Below are positions 45,397-57,898 of a stretch of 64,000 nt of DNA, piece by piece. Below the pieces are notes generated by a model. It did not search any database. It was not told the DNA's origin and saw only the letters and a program-made list of their open reading frames with translations. Location: the NCBI GenBank assembly GCA_963713275.1, contig CAVQLG010000024.1, positions 1 to 64,000 on the forward strand, in the 5' to 3' direction. Origin of the DNA: CAIWHR01 sp963713275. GTDB lineage: Bacteria > Pseudomonadota > Gammaproteobacteria > Burkholderiales > Casimicrobiaceae. Numbering within the stretch: the stretch's first letter is position 1; every line of letters begins with the position of its first letter. Both the position numbers and the translations under genes were made by a program.

Positions 45397-45471
45397 TCGG
45401 CCGGGTGTGCTTGCCGCGCGCCACCCACGCGCCACCGCACGCAGCGCCCGCCGGGGCGAAGTTGGCGTCGC

Positions 45472-46410
45472 TCAGCACGCCTCGATGCGCAGCGCGACGC
45501 CGTGCGCGCCGTGCCGGATCGCCTCCGACAGGTCGGCCGCGCCGAGCCCTCCGAACGCGAACACCGGCAGCGTCGTGGCCGCGATCGCCTGCGCGAAGCC
45601 GTCCCAGCCCAACGCCGGACCGTCGGGAACCGATCGCGCGGTCCGAACCGGCCCCAGCACGGCGAAATCGAGCCCGAGCGCGCGCGCCCGCGCGAGCTCG
45701 GCGGGCAAGCCGCAGGACGCACCGGCCAGCAGACCCTCCGGCCGCGCAGTCGCGGCGGCGAGCCGCGTAGAGTTCCAGTGCACGCCGGCGCAGCCCCAGG
45801 CGCGCGCCTCGGCCGCGTCCGCGTCGAGCAGGACCCGCGCACCGAACGGGCCGGCGAGCGCCAGCAGCGCGTCGACCCGCGCGCGCAAGCGGGCGGGCGG
45901 GAGGTCGTCGCCACGCACGCAGAGCAGCGCGCAGCCGCCGGCGAGCGCGCGCTGCGCGCGCTCGAGGAACGCGTCGTGGCGCGCCGCGGGCGCGACGGCG
46001 ATGCCGCAGACCGCCGGCAGCTCCAGCGCGCGCAGCACCATCGTGTTCGCGGGCAGCAGCGGCCGCACGTCGAAACGGCCCGGCGTCTGCCAGCAAAACG
46101 CCTGCCCGTCGTGCCCGACCGGTTCTCCAGCCCAGGCGAACACGCGGAAGAAGTTGAGCTCGACGCGGGCGTGCGGGTAGGCGTAGTGCTGCGTGAGCCA
46201 GGGCGCGGCCTCCTTCACGTCGAGGCCGAGTTCTTCGCGCAGCTCCCGCACCAGCGCGTCGCGCGGGGTCTCGCCCGGCTCGAGCTTGCCGCCGGGGAAC
46301 TCCCAGTAGCCCGCATAGGGCTTGCCCGCGGGTCGCTGGGCGAGCAGCACCCCGCCGTCGGGCCGCAGGATCACCGCTGCGGCGACGCGGATGCTGGGGA
46401 CGGCGCTCAT
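45472..46410 (-). CDS. Nudix hydrolase fused to ThiE-like domain
   Basis: The protein has 312 aa. The Nudix box GGKLEPGETPRDALVRELRE onward to ELGLD (residues 40-62) marks an 8-oxo-dGTP diphosphatase-like (MutT) domain of about 130 residues. The C-terminal half resembles thiamine-phosphate synthase/TenI: LPPARLRARVDALLALAG, LDFAVLGPVRTARSVPDG and LPVFAFGGLGAADLSEAIRH. This fusion is well known in beta/gammaproteobacteria. It probably cleans oxidised nucleotides; the ThiE half may be inactive. Confidence 0.92.
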   Translation of the reverse strand: MSAVPSIRVAAAVILRPDGGVLLAQRPAGKPYAGYWEFPGGKLEPGETPRDALVRELREELGLDVKEAAPWLTQHYAYPHARVELNFFRVFAWAGEPVGHDGQAFCWQTPGRFDVRPLLPANTMVLRALELPAVCGIAVAPAARHDAFLERAQRALAGGCALLCVRGDDLPPARLRARVDALLALAGPFGARVLLDADAAEARAWGCAGVHWNSTRLAAATARPEGLLAGASCGLPAELARARALGLDFAVLGPVRTARSVPDGPALGWDGFAQAIAATTLPVFAFGGLGAADLSEAIRHGAHGVALRIEAC

Positions 46411-46458
46411 CAGCCCAATCGCGGTCTCGAGTCGTTCTACGTTCTGCTCCCGGCCTCT

Positions 46459-47358
46459 TCAGCGCGCCGGCTTGCCTTCGAGCCCCGCCGCGCCGGCGAA
46501 GCTCTTGGCGAACTGCCAGGCGACGCGCCCGCTGCGCGAGCCGCGCTGCAGCGCGTACTGGATCGCCGCGCGGTGCCGGGCGCCGCGCTCGCGCGCCGAT
46601 TTCGCGACGGGAATCCCGAACGCGGCGAGCCAGGAATCGACCGCCGCGAGGTACTCGTCCTGCCCGAAGGGATAGAACGAGATCCACAGCCCGAAGCGCT
46701 CGGACAGCGAGACCTTCTCCTCGACCGACTCGGCGGGGTGCACCTCGTCGCCGACGTGCCGGGTCTCGAGGTTCTCGCTCATGTACTCGGGCAACAGATG
46801 CCGCCGGTTGGAGGTCGCGTAGACGAGGACGTTGGCGCCGGGCGCGGCGAGGGTGCCGTCGAGCATCACCTTGAGCGCCTTGTAGCCGGGCTCTCCGGCG
46901 TCGAACGTGAGGTCGTCGCAGAAGACGATGAAGCGCTCGCGCCGCCCGGCGATCGCCTCGGCGATGTCGGGCAGGTCGACGAGATCGGCCTTGTCGACCT
47001 CGATGAGCCGCAACCCCCGCTTCGCGTAGCGCGCCAGCATCGCCTTCACCAGCGACGACTTGCCGGTGCCGCGCGAACCGGTCAGCAGCACGTTGTTGGC
47101 CGGCAATCCGGCCAGGAACTGGCGCGTGTTGGCGTCGATCGAGCGCTTCTGCGCGTCGACCGCCACGAGCGCGTCGGGATCGATCGCGTGCGGGTGGGGA
47201 ATCGCCTGCAGGTGGCCGCGCGAACCGCGCTTGCGCCAGCGAAACGCGGACGCGCTCCAATCGGGCGCGGGCGGCGCCGGCGGAAGCACCGCCTCGACGC
47301 GCGTCAGCACGTTCTCGACGCGGGCGAGCAGCCGGGAGAGATCGGCCAGCGGGAACAT
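46459..47358 (-). CDS. DUF815-family AAA+ ATPase
   Basis: The protein has 299 aa from ATG 47358. A central P-loop LLTGSRGTGKSSLVKAMLAR (near residue 95) is followed by Walker B IVFCDDLTFDAGEPGYKALK, the sensor region VLVYATSNRRHLLPEYMSEN, and ERFGLWISFYPFGQDEYLAA. The N-terminus is helical. It is a conserved ATPase of unknown substrate, usually next to argJ and the Nudix gene as here. Confidence 0.9.
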   Translation of the reverse strand: MFPLADLSRLLARVENVLTRVEAVLPPAPPAPDWSASAFRWRKRGSRGHLQAIPHPHAIDPDALVAVDAQKRSIDANTRQFLAGLPANNVLLTGSRGTGKSSLVKAMLARYAKRGLRLIEVDKADLVDLPDIAEAIAGRRERFIVFCDDLTFDAGEPGYKALKVMLDGTLAAPGANVLVYATSNRRHLLPEYMSENLETRHVGDEVHPAESVEEKVSLSERFGLWISFYPFGQDEYLAAVDSWLAAFGIPVAKSARERGARHRAAIQYALQRGSRSGRVAWQFAKSFAGAAGLEGKPAR

Positions 47359-47402
47359 CGACACGACGGGACGAAAGACGAGCGCGGGAACGAGCGGCGG
47401 GA

Positions 47403-48644
47403 TCAGCTGCGGTAGTCGGCGTTGATCGACACGTAGTCGTGCGAGAAATCGCAGGTCCACACGGTCGCCTGCGCGTCGCCGCGCCCGAGTGCGACCCGCA
47501 CAGCGATCTCGGGGTTCTTCATCACCCGCTGCCCGTCCTCCTCGCGGTACGACGCCGCCCGGCCGCCGCGCTCGACGACGAGCACGTCGTCCAGCCAGAA
47601 CGAGACCCGCGCCGGATCGAGGTCCGGCGCCGCGGCGTTGCCGATCGCGCAGACGATGCGTCCCAGGTTGGGGTCGGAGGCGAAGAACGCGGTCTTGACC
47701 AGCGGCGAGTGGGCGATGGCGAGTGCCACCTTCCGGCACTCGGCGCCGTCGCGACCGCCCTCGACGCCGATGGTGATGAACTTGGTCGCCCCCTCGCCGT
47801 CGCGGATGAGCGCCTGCGCGAGCTCGATCGCGACCGCGGTCAGCGCCGCGCGGACCGGAGCGAGCCGCGCGTCGTCGGCGCGCTCGATCGGCGCCAGCGG
47901 CGCTTTGCCGGTGGCGACGATCACGAAACTGTCGTTGGTCGACGTGTCGCCGTCGACGGTGGCGCAGTTGAACGACACGTCCGCGATCTCGCGGGTGAGC
48001 GCGGGCAGGACGCCGGCGCCGATCGGCGCGTCGGTGGCGACGAACGACAGCATCGTCGCCATGTTCGGGTGGATCATGCCGGCGCCCTTGGCGATGCCGG
48101 TGACCGTCACCGCCACGCCGCCGACGACGACCTGTCGCGACGCGCCCTTGGGCACCGTGTCGGTGGTCATGATCGCCGACACCGCCTCGAACCAGTGGTC
48201 GGGTGCGAGCGCCGCGCGCGCGGCGGGCAGGCCCGCGACGATCTTCGCGAGCGGCAGCGGCTCCATGATCACGCCGGTGGAGAACGGCAGCACTTCCCGC
48301 AGCGTGCAGCCCAGCATGCTGGCGACCGCCGCGCAGGTGGACAGGGCCGCGCCGATGCCCGCCTCGCCCGTGCCCGCGTTGGCGTTGCCGGCGTTGACCA
48401 CCAGCGCGCGGACTGCGGCCGCGCGCTTCCCGTCGCCGGAGAGGTGCCGGCGACAGACGGTGACCGGCGCCGCGCAGAAGCGGTTCTGGGTGAACACGCC
48501 GGCCGCGATCGTGCCCGGATCGAACACGGCCAGCAGGAGATCGTCGCGCTGCCAGTTCTTGATCCTGGCGGCCGCGGTGCCGAGCTCGACGCCGGGCACC
48601 GGGCGCAGGGCGGACGCAGCGGGAGGAACGTAGTTGACCGGCAT
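47403..48644 (-). CDS. argJ: Bifunctional glutamate N-acetyltransferase/N-acetylglutamate synthase ArgJ
   Basis: The protein has 413 aa and is full length. FTQNRFCAAPVTVCRRHL, LVVNAGNANAGTGEAG, FSTGVIMEPLPLAKI and the autocleavage region KGAGMIHPNMATMLSF (cleavage before the nucleophilic Thr) are all present, as are TSTNDSFVIVATG and DPNLGRIVCAIG. It transfers acetyl from N-acetylornithine to glutamate in the cyclic arginine pathway. It ends 36 bp from the secA 3' end on the same strand. Confidence 0.96.
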   Translation of the reverse strand: MPVNYVPPAASALRPVPGVELGTAAARIKNWQRDDLLLAVFDPGTIAAGVFTQNRFCAAPVTVCRRHLSGDGKRAAAVRALVVNAGNANAGTGEAGIGAALSTCAAVASMLGCTLREVLPFSTGVIMEPLPLAKIVAGLPAARAALAPDHWFEAVSAIMTTDTVPKGASRQVVVGGVAVTVTGIAKGAGMIHPNMATMLSFVATDAPIGAGVLPALTREIADVSFNCATVDGDTSTNDSFVIVATGKAPLAPIERADDARLAPVRAALTAVAIELAQALIRDGEGATKFITIGVEGGRDGAECRKVALAIAHSPLVKTAFFASDPNLGRIVCAIGNAAAPDLDPARVSFWLDDVLVVERGGRAASYREEDGQRVMKNPEIAVRVALGRGDAQATVWTCDFSHDYVSINADYRS

Positions 48645-48679
48645 GGCGGGCGGCAGCGGATCGAAGCGGTTCGGACGGA

Positions 48680-51394
<2,715 letters not shown>

Positions 51395-51422
51395 GAGAAG
51401 TCTTGCTTTCCACCGTCGCGGC

Positions 51423-51458
51423 AAAAAACAAGGGGTGAGGACCGCCTCACCCCCTTGT
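51423..51458 (-). terminator. Rho-independent terminator after the M23 peptidase gene
   Basis: On the minus strand ACAAGGGGGTGAGG, loop CGGT, then CCTCACCCCTTGT, followed by six T. The stem is 13 bp with one bulge. It separates the M23 gene from secA, so secA probably has its own promoter. Confidence 0.85.
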
Positions 51459-51493
51459 TGCCGTCAGGAATTCTGCCGCACGTCGGCCGGCGC

Positions 51494-52420
51494 TCAGCTC
51501 GAGGATTGCAGGAACCGCGCAGGATCCTGCGGGACGCCGTTCAGCCGGACCTCGAAGTGCAGATGCGGACCGGTCGAACGGCCGGTCGATCCCACCGCGC
51601 CGACGTGCTGACCACGCACCACGAGTTCGCCCTCCTGGACCAGGATCGACGAGGCGTGGGCATAGCGGCTCAGCAAACCGTTGCCGTGGTCGATCTCGAC
51701 CACTTTACCATACTGCGGGTGCCAACCGGCCACGACGACCTTACCGCTGGCGGCGGCGGCGATCGGCGTCCCGGTATCGGCCGGGAAATCGATCCCTTCG
51801 TGGAACGAGCTCGCCCCGGTGAAGGGATCGATGCGGTAGCCGAAGTTCGACGAGTACCAGCCGTCGGCGATCGGCAGCAGGGTCGGCAGGAACCTGCGAC
51901 TGGCCGAGTCCTGCACGAGCAGCGCCTCCAGCACGCCCAGCTGGTCGCTGCGGTTGTCGACCTGGCGAGCGAGCTTCTGCAGGAGTTCGGCGAACTCCTC
52001 GACGCTGAGCTGCCGCGACGGCAGGGACGACTCGGCGCCGCCGCGGCCGGGGGCGGCCCCGGGCGGCAACGTCGGCATGTCCTGTGGCTTCAGGCCCGCG
52101 AGTCGGGCGAGGCGCTCCCCGAGCCCGTCGAGGCGCAGCATCTGCGCCTGCAGCTCGCCCATCCGGATCGCCATGGCATTGAGGTGGCCCTGGACGACCT
52201 GCTGCGTCTTGATCGCCTCCTGCCGCTGGTCGGCGAGCACGATCGTCTGCAGCAGCGGGTGCCGGGTCGCCGCCGCGTACCGCAGCATGACGTAGTTGAA
52301 GAGCAGCGTGAAGACGATGAACAGCGCGACCAATCCGAGGGCCGCCATCGCGCAGTGCCGCCAGTCGAGGGTGAGTGTGCGCGCCCGCGAGGTGGCGCCG
52401 GAGACGAGAATGATGTCCAA
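51494..52420 (-). CDS. M23-family peptidoglycan endopeptidase, membrane-anchored
   Basis: The protein has 308 aa from TTG 52420, chosen because GGGAGGAAC lies directly upstream. One N-terminal transmembrane helix (MAALGLVALFIVFTLLFNYV), a coiled-coil stretch (HLNAMAIRMGELQAQMLRLD) and a C-terminal LytM domain: SSFHEGIDFPADTGTPI (H and D zinc ligands) and GPHLHFEVRLNG (HxH). It cleaves stem-peptide crosslinks or activates amidases near the division site. It is divergent from the DUF721 gene (91 bp between them). Confidence 0.9.
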   Translation of the reverse strand: MDIILVSGATSRARTLTLDWRHCAMAALGLVALFIVFTLLFNYVMLRYAAATRHPLLQTIVLADQRQEAIKTQQVVQGHLNAMAIRMGELQAQMLRLDGLGERLARLAGLKPQDMPTLPPGAAPGRGGAESSLPSRQLSVEEFAELLQKLARQVDNRSDQLGVLEALLVQDSASRRFLPTLLPIADGWYSSNFGYRIDPFTGASSFHEGIDFPADTGTPIAAAASGKVVVAGWHPQYGKVVEIDHGNGLLSRYAHASSILVQEGELVVRGQHVGAVGSTGRSTGPHLHFEVRLNGVPQDPARFLQSSS

Positions 52421-52511
52421 TCGAGTTCCTCCCTCTCGCGCGAGCCGGCGGTCGGATCGGCACCGCCGGGCAGTTGGGGCAAGAACGGCAACCCCTCGGG
52501 TGACTTCCTGC

Positions 52512-52955
52512 ATGGCCCGCAGATCGCAGACGCCGCAAACGCTGCAAAGGATCGTCGCCGGCGACGCGATGCTTGCCGCCTGGGACGCCCGCCGCCGCCA
52601 TGAGAACCGGCTGGCGGCCGCGCTGCGTAGCCATCTCCCGCGGTCGCTCGCCGACCGCGTTCGCGTCGCCGATGCCGGGGGCAGTGCACTTCAACTCGAA
52701 GTCGGAACCGGGGCGGTCGCCGCCATCCTGCGGCAGCAAACACCTACGCTGCTCGATGCATTGCGTCGCGAAGGTTGGCAATTTAGCGCAATATCGGTGC
52801 GCGTGCAAGTGCGCCCGACGCCGCCGACAGCGAGGAAATCTTCGTCACATCATATAGATAGAACTGCTCTGCGGCCGCTCGCGGCGTTGGCGCAGGCGCT
52901 GCCCCCCGGGCCGCTCAAGGCGGCGCTCGCGCGCTTTCTGCGCCGTGCGGGATGA
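52512..52955 (+). CDS. DUF721 (DciA-like) protein
   Basis: The protein has 147 aa. A helical N-terminus (LQRIVAGDAMLAAWDARRRH) and the compact DUF721 core (VRVADAGGSALQLEVGTGAV, AILRQQTPTLLDALRREGW, FSAISVRVQVRP) are present. DUF721 proteins include DciA, a loader of the replicative helicase. Its place next to secA and the M23 gene is conserved in betaproteobacteria. The tail is Ala/Leu-rich. Confidence 0.8.
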   Translation: MARRSQTPQTLQRIVAGDAMLAAWDARRRHENRLAAALRSHLPRSLADRVRVADAGGSALQLEVGTGAVAAILRQQTPTLLDALRREGWQFSAISVRVQVRPTPPTARKSSSHHIDRTALRPLAALAQALPPGPLKAALARFLRRAG

Positions 52956-52991
52956 ATGACCCGCCGGGCGCGGGGGCAACCGTTCTGTCGA

Positions 52992-53177
52992 CTACAGCAG
53001 GATCACCAGGCGCTCGAAGGCGTAGAACAGCAGCACGCCGACGAGGAGATAGATCGTGTACTTGATCACCTGGGCGATGAAGCGCAGGTAGCGCCGATCG
53101 CGTTTGAACAGGTAGAGGAGCCCCGAGACGGCAACCGTCGCCAGGGCGAGGAACAGCAGGAAGCGGACGAGGATCAC
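52992..53177 (-). CDS. Small two-helix membrane protein, 61 aa
   Basis: From GTG 53177 it reads MILVRFLLFLALATVAVSGL, a basic loop KRDRRYLRF, and a second helix YTIYLLVGVLLFYAFERLVI. Its size and position between the DUF721 gene and lpxC are typical of a conserved uncharacterised betaproteobacterial protein. The function is unknown. A longer frame overlapping lpxC is rejected. Confidence 0.7.
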   Translation of the reverse strand: MILVRFLLFLALATVAVSGLLYLFKRDRRYLRFIAQVIKYTIYLLVGVLLFYAFERLVILL

Positions 53178-53365
53178 GGGCGCGGAACGGGGAGTCGCGT
53201 CGCCAGCCGTCGCTGCCGCCGCAAGGCGTGCGCGGCCGGGACCCGGCGCGCTTCGGCGGGCAGGGCCAAGCCCGCCCCCTCGTCGCATCGGTCCGGGCGG
53301 CGCGACGCTGCGGCGCCCTCGTCGCGCTCGCGCATCGGGAGGGGTGAGCGGCAGGGTCGCGGCGG

Positions 53366-54280
53366 TCAGGCCGGCGCGAACTGCCAGTCCTGGAAGGCAG
53401 CGGGCACTTCGCCTTCCTGCGCGTAGGTCACGATCTCGAACGCCAGGGGCGACGCGAGCAGCGAGCGCGCCAGCGCGTTGTTGAGGCCGTGCCCCGACTT
53501 GTACGCGGTGTACTGGCCGATCAGCGGGTGGCCGAGCAGGTACAGGTCGCCGATCGCGTCCAGGATCTTGTGCCGCACGAACTCGTTGTCGTAGCGCAGC
53601 CCATCGCTGTTGAGCACCTTGAACTCGTCCAGCACGATCGCGTTCTGCAGGCTGCCGCCCAGCCCCAGCCCGGCCGCGCGCATCGCCTCGACGTCCTGCA
53701 TGAAGCCGAACGTCCGCGCGCGCGCGACTTCCTTGACGTACGAGTGCTCGGCGAAATCGATCGCCACCTGCCGATTCTCGGACCCGAAGACGGGGTGCGG
53801 GAAATCGATCGTGAAGTCGAGCCTGAAGCCCTCGAACGGGTCGAAGCGCGCCCATTTGTCGCCGTCGCGCACTTCGACCGGGGCGACGATGCGCACGTAG
53901 CGCTTGGGGGCTTCCTGTTCGACGATGCCCGCCGACTGCAGCAGGAAGACGAACGGCCCTGCGCTGCCGTCCATGATCGGGACTTCGGGCCCGGCCACGT
54001 CGACGTGGAGGTTGTCGACGCCGAGCCCCGCGAGTGCCGACATGAGGTGCTCGACCGTCGAGACGCTGGCCGCACCCCGCTTGAGCGTCGACGACAGCCG
54101 GGTGTCGCCGACGAAATCGGCCCGCGCGGGCACGGCCGGCACGGCCGCGAGGTCGGTGCGGTGGAACACGATGCCCGTGTCGGGAGCTGCCGGGCGCAGC
54201 CCGAGGTCGACGCGCACGCCGGTGTGAAGACCCACCCCGGTCGCCTTGATCGCGGATTTGAGCGTGCGTTGCTTCAGCAT
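53366..54280 (-). CDS. lpxC: UDP-3-O-acyl-N-acetylglucosamine deacetylase LpxC
   Basis: The protein has 304 aa. MLKQRTLKSAIKATGVGLHT start; zinc ligand in STVEHLMSALAGLGVDN; DGSAGPFVFLL; KEVARARTFGFM; and VRHKILDAIGDLYLLGHPLI with the second His and catalytic Asp, then YKSGHGLNN. It catalyses the committed step of lipid A synthesis. It follows ftsZ in the usual order. The about 280 bp between ftsZ and lpxC hold no gene. Confidence 0.97.
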   Translation of the reverse strand: MLKQRTLKSAIKATGVGLHTGVRVDLGLRPAAPDTGIVFHRTDLAAVPAVPARADFVGDTRLSSTLKRGAASVSTVEHLMSALAGLGVDNLHVDVAGPEVPIMDGSAGPFVFLLQSAGIVEQEAPKRYVRIVAPVEVRDGDKWARFDPFEGFRLDFTIDFPHPVFGSENRQVAIDFAEHSYVKEVARARTFGFMQDVEAMRAAGLGLGGSLQNAIVLDEFKVLNSDGLRYDNEFVRHKILDAIGDLYLLGHPLIGQYTAYKSGHGLNNALARSLLASPLAFEIVTYAQEGEVPAAFQDWQFAPA

Positions 54281-54561
54281 GGTGAGGATCCCGTCGCGCC
54301 TATCGCGGCGGGTCGCCGCGGCGGGCGGATGAGCAAAGCGCTGTTCGCTTTGGGCCAACGGTTTAACTTGATATTCTAGCACATCGAAGCGCCGCCCCAG
54401 CCGGCTCGCGCTTCCTCCCGCCCCGGCGCGCGCGGGCGCCCCCGACGGCCCGCGCAGCGGGCCACCGGGCAGGCAAGGCAGTCCGGCCCCCGCGACGCGA
54501 TCAGCGGCCGCCATCGGCGGCAGGCGAAGCCCGACCGCCGACGGCCCTCGACGCCGCCCGC

Positions 54562-55737
54562 TCAGTCGGCCTGCTTGCGCAGGAACGCCGGAATCTCGGG
54601 TGCGTCGTACGCCGGCACCCCGCCGACCCCGCCCCGTTCCCGCCTGCGGATCACCGCCGGCTGGTCGAGGTTGTCGTAATTGATCGTCTGGATGCCGACG
54701 CCGTCGGTGCCGGTGCGCGCGACGATCGCCGGCTGGTCGACCAACGTGATCGCCGGCGGGCGCTGCTGCGCCTTCGTCTGAGCCCCGCCCAGGCCGGTGG
54801 CCACCATCGTCACCCGCAACCGGTCCTCCATCGATTCGTCGATCACCGTGCCGACGATGACCATCGCGTCGTCGGCGGTGAACTCCTTGATGGTGTTCAT
54901 GACGTCGTGGTATTCCTTCATCTTGAGGCCGGCCGACGCCGTGATGTTGACGAGCACGCCGCGCGCGCCGAGCAGGTTCACGTCCTCGAGCAGCGGGCTT
55001 CTCACCGCCTGTTCCGCCGCCGCACGGGCGCGGTCGCTGCCGGTGGCCGACGCCGAACCCATCATCGCCATGCCGACCTCGCTCATGACGGTGCGCACGT
55101 CGGCGAAGTCGACGTTGACGAGGCCGGCGCTGTTGATGACCTCGGCGATTCCCGACACCGCCCCGTGCAAGACGTCGTTGGCCGCGGCGTAGGCATCGAG
55201 CACCGAGACGTCCACCCCCAGCACGTCCATCAGCTTGTCGTTGGGGATGACGATCAGCGAATCGACCTTCTTCGAGAGCTCCTCGATGCCGGCCTGGGCC
55301 ACGCGCTGCCGTTTGCCCTCGAACGCGAACGGCCTGGTGACGACGGCGACCGTCAGGATCCCCATGCTCTTGGCGATGTCGGCGACCACGGGCGCCGCGC
55401 CGGTCCCGGTGCCGCCGCCCATGCCCGCGGTGATGAAGAGCATGTCGGCGCCGTCGATCAACTCCGCGATGCGGTCGCGGTCCTCGTTGGCGGCGTCGCG
55501 CCCGATCTCGGGCCGTGCGCCGGCGCCGAGCCCGCGCGTCAACGTCGACCCGATCTGCACCTGCGCCGGGGCCGTCGAACGTTTCAGCGCCTGCGCGTCG
55601 GTGTTGGCGCAGATGAACTCCACGCCGGAGAGGCCGCGGCCCATCATGTGCTCCACGGCATTGCCGCCGCAGCCGCCGATGCCGATGACCTTGATGACTG
55701 CGCCCTCAACCGGCGGCTGATCGATGATTTCAAACAT
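54562..55737 (-). CDS. ftsZ: Cell division GTPase FtsZ
   Basis: The protein has 391 aa. IKVIGIGGCGGNAVEHMM, the tubulin signature MGGGTGTGAAPVVADIAK, NVDFADVRTVMSEVGMAMMG (T7 loop region), and the C-terminal peptide PEIPAFLRKQAD that binds FtsA and ZapD. It polymerises into the Z-ring. About 150 bp separate it from ftsA; they contain an imperfect repeat of TTGTGGAT(A/T)CTGCC and probably an ftsZ promoter. Confidence 0.98.
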   Translation of the reverse strand: MFEIIDQPPVEGAVIKVIGIGGCGGNAVEHMMGRGLSGVEFICANTDAQALKRSTAPAQVQIGSTLTRGLGAGARPEIGRDAANEDRDRIAELIDGADMLFITAGMGGGTGTGAAPVVADIAKSMGILTVAVVTRPFAFEGKRQRVAQAGIEELSKKVDSLIVIPNDKLMDVLGVDVSVLDAYAAANDVLHGAVSGIAEVINSAGLVNVDFADVRTVMSEVGMAMMGSASATGSDRARAAAEQAVRSPLLEDVNLLGARGVLVNITASAGLKMKEYHDVMNTIKEFTADDAMVIVGTVIDESMEDRLRVTMVATGLGGAQTKAQQRPPAITLVDQPAIVARTGTDGVGIQTINYDNLDQPAVIRRRERGGVGGVPAYDAPEIPAFLRKQAD

Positions 55738-55887
55738 GGTGCGCTCCTTTCGCCTGTCCTGATTGCTGCTGTTGTGGATACTGCCCTTGTGGATTCTGCC
55801 GCTGCCCGTGCCACTGCCGTCGCAGGTGTTCGTGTTGCCCTCGCTGGCGCCGGCGCCCCGGCGCTGCCGTCTGCCGTCCCCTCCTCG

Positions 55888-57117
55888 TCAAAAATTCGCT
55901 TTGAACCATTTCCCCATCCGCTCCACCATTCCGCCGATCCCTGGTTGCGCGCGCGCTTCCTGTCCGCGCAGGTACTGGTCGCGCCCCTCGATGAGCAGCC
56001 CGACCGCCGTGGCATAACTGGGGCTGCGCACGAGTTCGGCCAGCCCCCCCGTGTACGCCGGCACGCCGATGCGCACCGGCAGGTGAAACACCTCCTCGCC
56101 AAGCTCGGCCATCCCCTGCAGCTGCGCCGTGCCGCCCGTGAGCACGATGCCCGACGAGAGCAGCTCCTCGAAGCCGCTGCGCCGCAGTTCCGCCTGCACC
56201 AGCGAGTAGAGCTCCTCGACGCGCGGCTCGATGACCTCGGCCAGCGTCTGCCGCGACAGCTTCCTGGCCGGCCGATCGCCGACGCCCGGCACCTCGATCA
56301 TCTCGTTGACGCCGGCGAGCTGGCGCAGCGCGCAGCCGTGGCGGATCTTGAGCTCCTCCGCGTCCTTGGTCGGAGTCCGCAGCGTCATCGCGATGTCGTT
56401 GGTGACCTGGTCGCCTGCAATGGGAATCACTGCCGTGTGGCGGATGGCGCCGCCGACGAAGACCGCGATGTCGGTGGTGCCGCCGCCGATGTCCATCAGA
56501 CAGACGCCGAGGTCCTTCTCGTCTTCAGAGATCACCGCGATCGACGAGGCCAGCGGCTGCAGGATCACGTCGCGGACCTCGAGCCCGCAGCGACGCACGC
56601 ACTTGGTGATGTTCTCGACCGAAGACACCGCCCCGGTCACGATGTGGACCTTGACCTCGAGCCGCACGCCGCTCATCCCCAGCGGCTCGCGCACGTCCTC
56701 CTGGCCGTCGATGATGAACTCCTGCGGCAGGATGTGCAGGATCTGCTGGTCGTTCGGGATCGCGATCGCCTTCGCGGTCTCCACCACCCGGTCGATGTCG
56801 GCCTGCGTCACTTCCTTTTCCTTGATCGCGACCATGCCGCTGGAATTGAGGCTCCGGATGTGGCTGCCGGCGATGCCGGTGTAGACCTCGGTAATCCGGC
56901 AGTTGGCCATCAGCTCGGCCTCCTCGATCACCCGCTGGATCGACGCCATCGTGGCCTCGATGTTCACGACCACGCCCTTCTTCAGCCCGCGCGACGGCTG
57001 CGTCCCCGTGCCGATGATCTCGAACCCTCCTTCCGGCGTGATCTCGGCCACGATCGCGACGATCTTGGACGTGCCCATGTCGAGCCCGACGATCACGTTC
57101 TTCGCTTCCCTCACCAT
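55888..57117 (-). CDS. ftsA: Cell division protein FtsA
   Basis: The protein has 409 aa. VIVGLDMGTSKIVAIVAEIT (phosphate 1), the 1C domain TEVYTGIAGSHIRSLNSSGM, CLMDIGGGTTDIAVFVGGAI (phosphate 2), ILTGGTAQLQGMAELGEEVF (adenosine motif) and the C-terminal amphipathic helix MVERMGKWFKANF. It anchors FtsZ to the membrane and recruits later division proteins. Confidence 0.97.
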   Translation of the reverse strand: MVREAKNVIVGLDMGTSKIVAIVAEITPEGGFEIIGTGTQPSRGLKKGVVVNIEATMASIQRVIEEAELMANCRITEVYTGIAGSHIRSLNSSGMVAIKEKEVTQADIDRVVETAKAIAIPNDQQILHILPQEFIIDGQEDVREPLGMSGVRLEVKVHIVTGAVSSVENITKCVRRCGLEVRDVILQPLASSIAVISEDEKDLGVCLMDIGGGTTDIAVFVGGAIRHTAVIPIAGDQVTNDIAMTLRTPTKDAEELKIRHGCALRQLAGVNEMIEVPGVGDRPARKLSRQTLAEVIEPRVEELYSLVQAELRRSGFEELLSSGIVLTGGTAQLQGMAELGEEVFHLPVRIGVPAYTGGLAELVRSPSYATAVGLLIEGRDQYLRGQEARAQPGIGGMVERMGKWFKANF

Positions 57118-57135
57118 TGCTTCGTCATCCCCAGA

Positions 57136-57163
57136 TTCGCTCTTCGCTCTTCGCTCTTCGCTC
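57136..57163. repeat. Four tandem copies of TTCGCTC between ftsQ and ftsA
   Basis: The 7-bp unit TTCGCTC occurs four times without interruption in the 51-bp gap between the ftsQ stop and the ftsA start. Copy number could vary by slippage and change the spacing. Confidence 0.85.
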
Positions 57164-57168
57164 GGCCG

Positions 57169-57898
57169 TCAGGCCTTCTTGGCCGGTTTCTCGCGGAAGC
57201 CGGGCACCCGCACCGCGAAGCCGCTGCGGTAGCGCAGATCGACCTGCTCGATCCGCGTGCCCGCGCGCTGTGCCGCCGCCAGTGTGCGGCCGTGCACCGC
57301 GACGAAGCGCTGCAGTCTCGCCACCGGCTCCTCCCGTCCCAATTCGATCTGCAGCGGCCCGTACGCCCCGAGCGTGGCAAGCTGCCAGCCGCCGCGCGGC
57401 GACAGCGCGATCCGCTGGATCGACAGCGCCAGCGGGGCGAGCATCTCGGACCACTCCCGGAACCGGGCCGCGATCTCGGCAGAGCGGCCCTCGGGGCCGG
57501 CGAACGCCGGCAGTTCGCCGTTGTAGGTCGCGGCGAAGACCTCGCCCTGCTCGTTGACCAACCCCGCGTCGTTCCAGCGCGCGAGCGGCTCGTGCTCCTC
57601 GATGGTGACCTCGAGGCGGTGCGGCCACTGCCGGCGCAGCGCGACGTTGCGCACCCACGCAACGCGCCTGAGCGAGCCGCGTGCGCGCTCGAGGCTCATC
57701 GTGAAGAACGTGCCGGCGAGCTCGTCGCGAATCACGGCCTCGAGGTGCGGGGCGCTCGCGCGCTGCAGCGCAGCCGTCACCACCACCTCGCGAATGCCGA
57801 ACATGGGCTGCCGCACGAGCCACGAGCCCACGCCCCACGCCAGGAGCGCCGCGGCGAGCAGCGTGAGCGCCAACGCCGTCGCGTTGAGCTGCCGCGCG

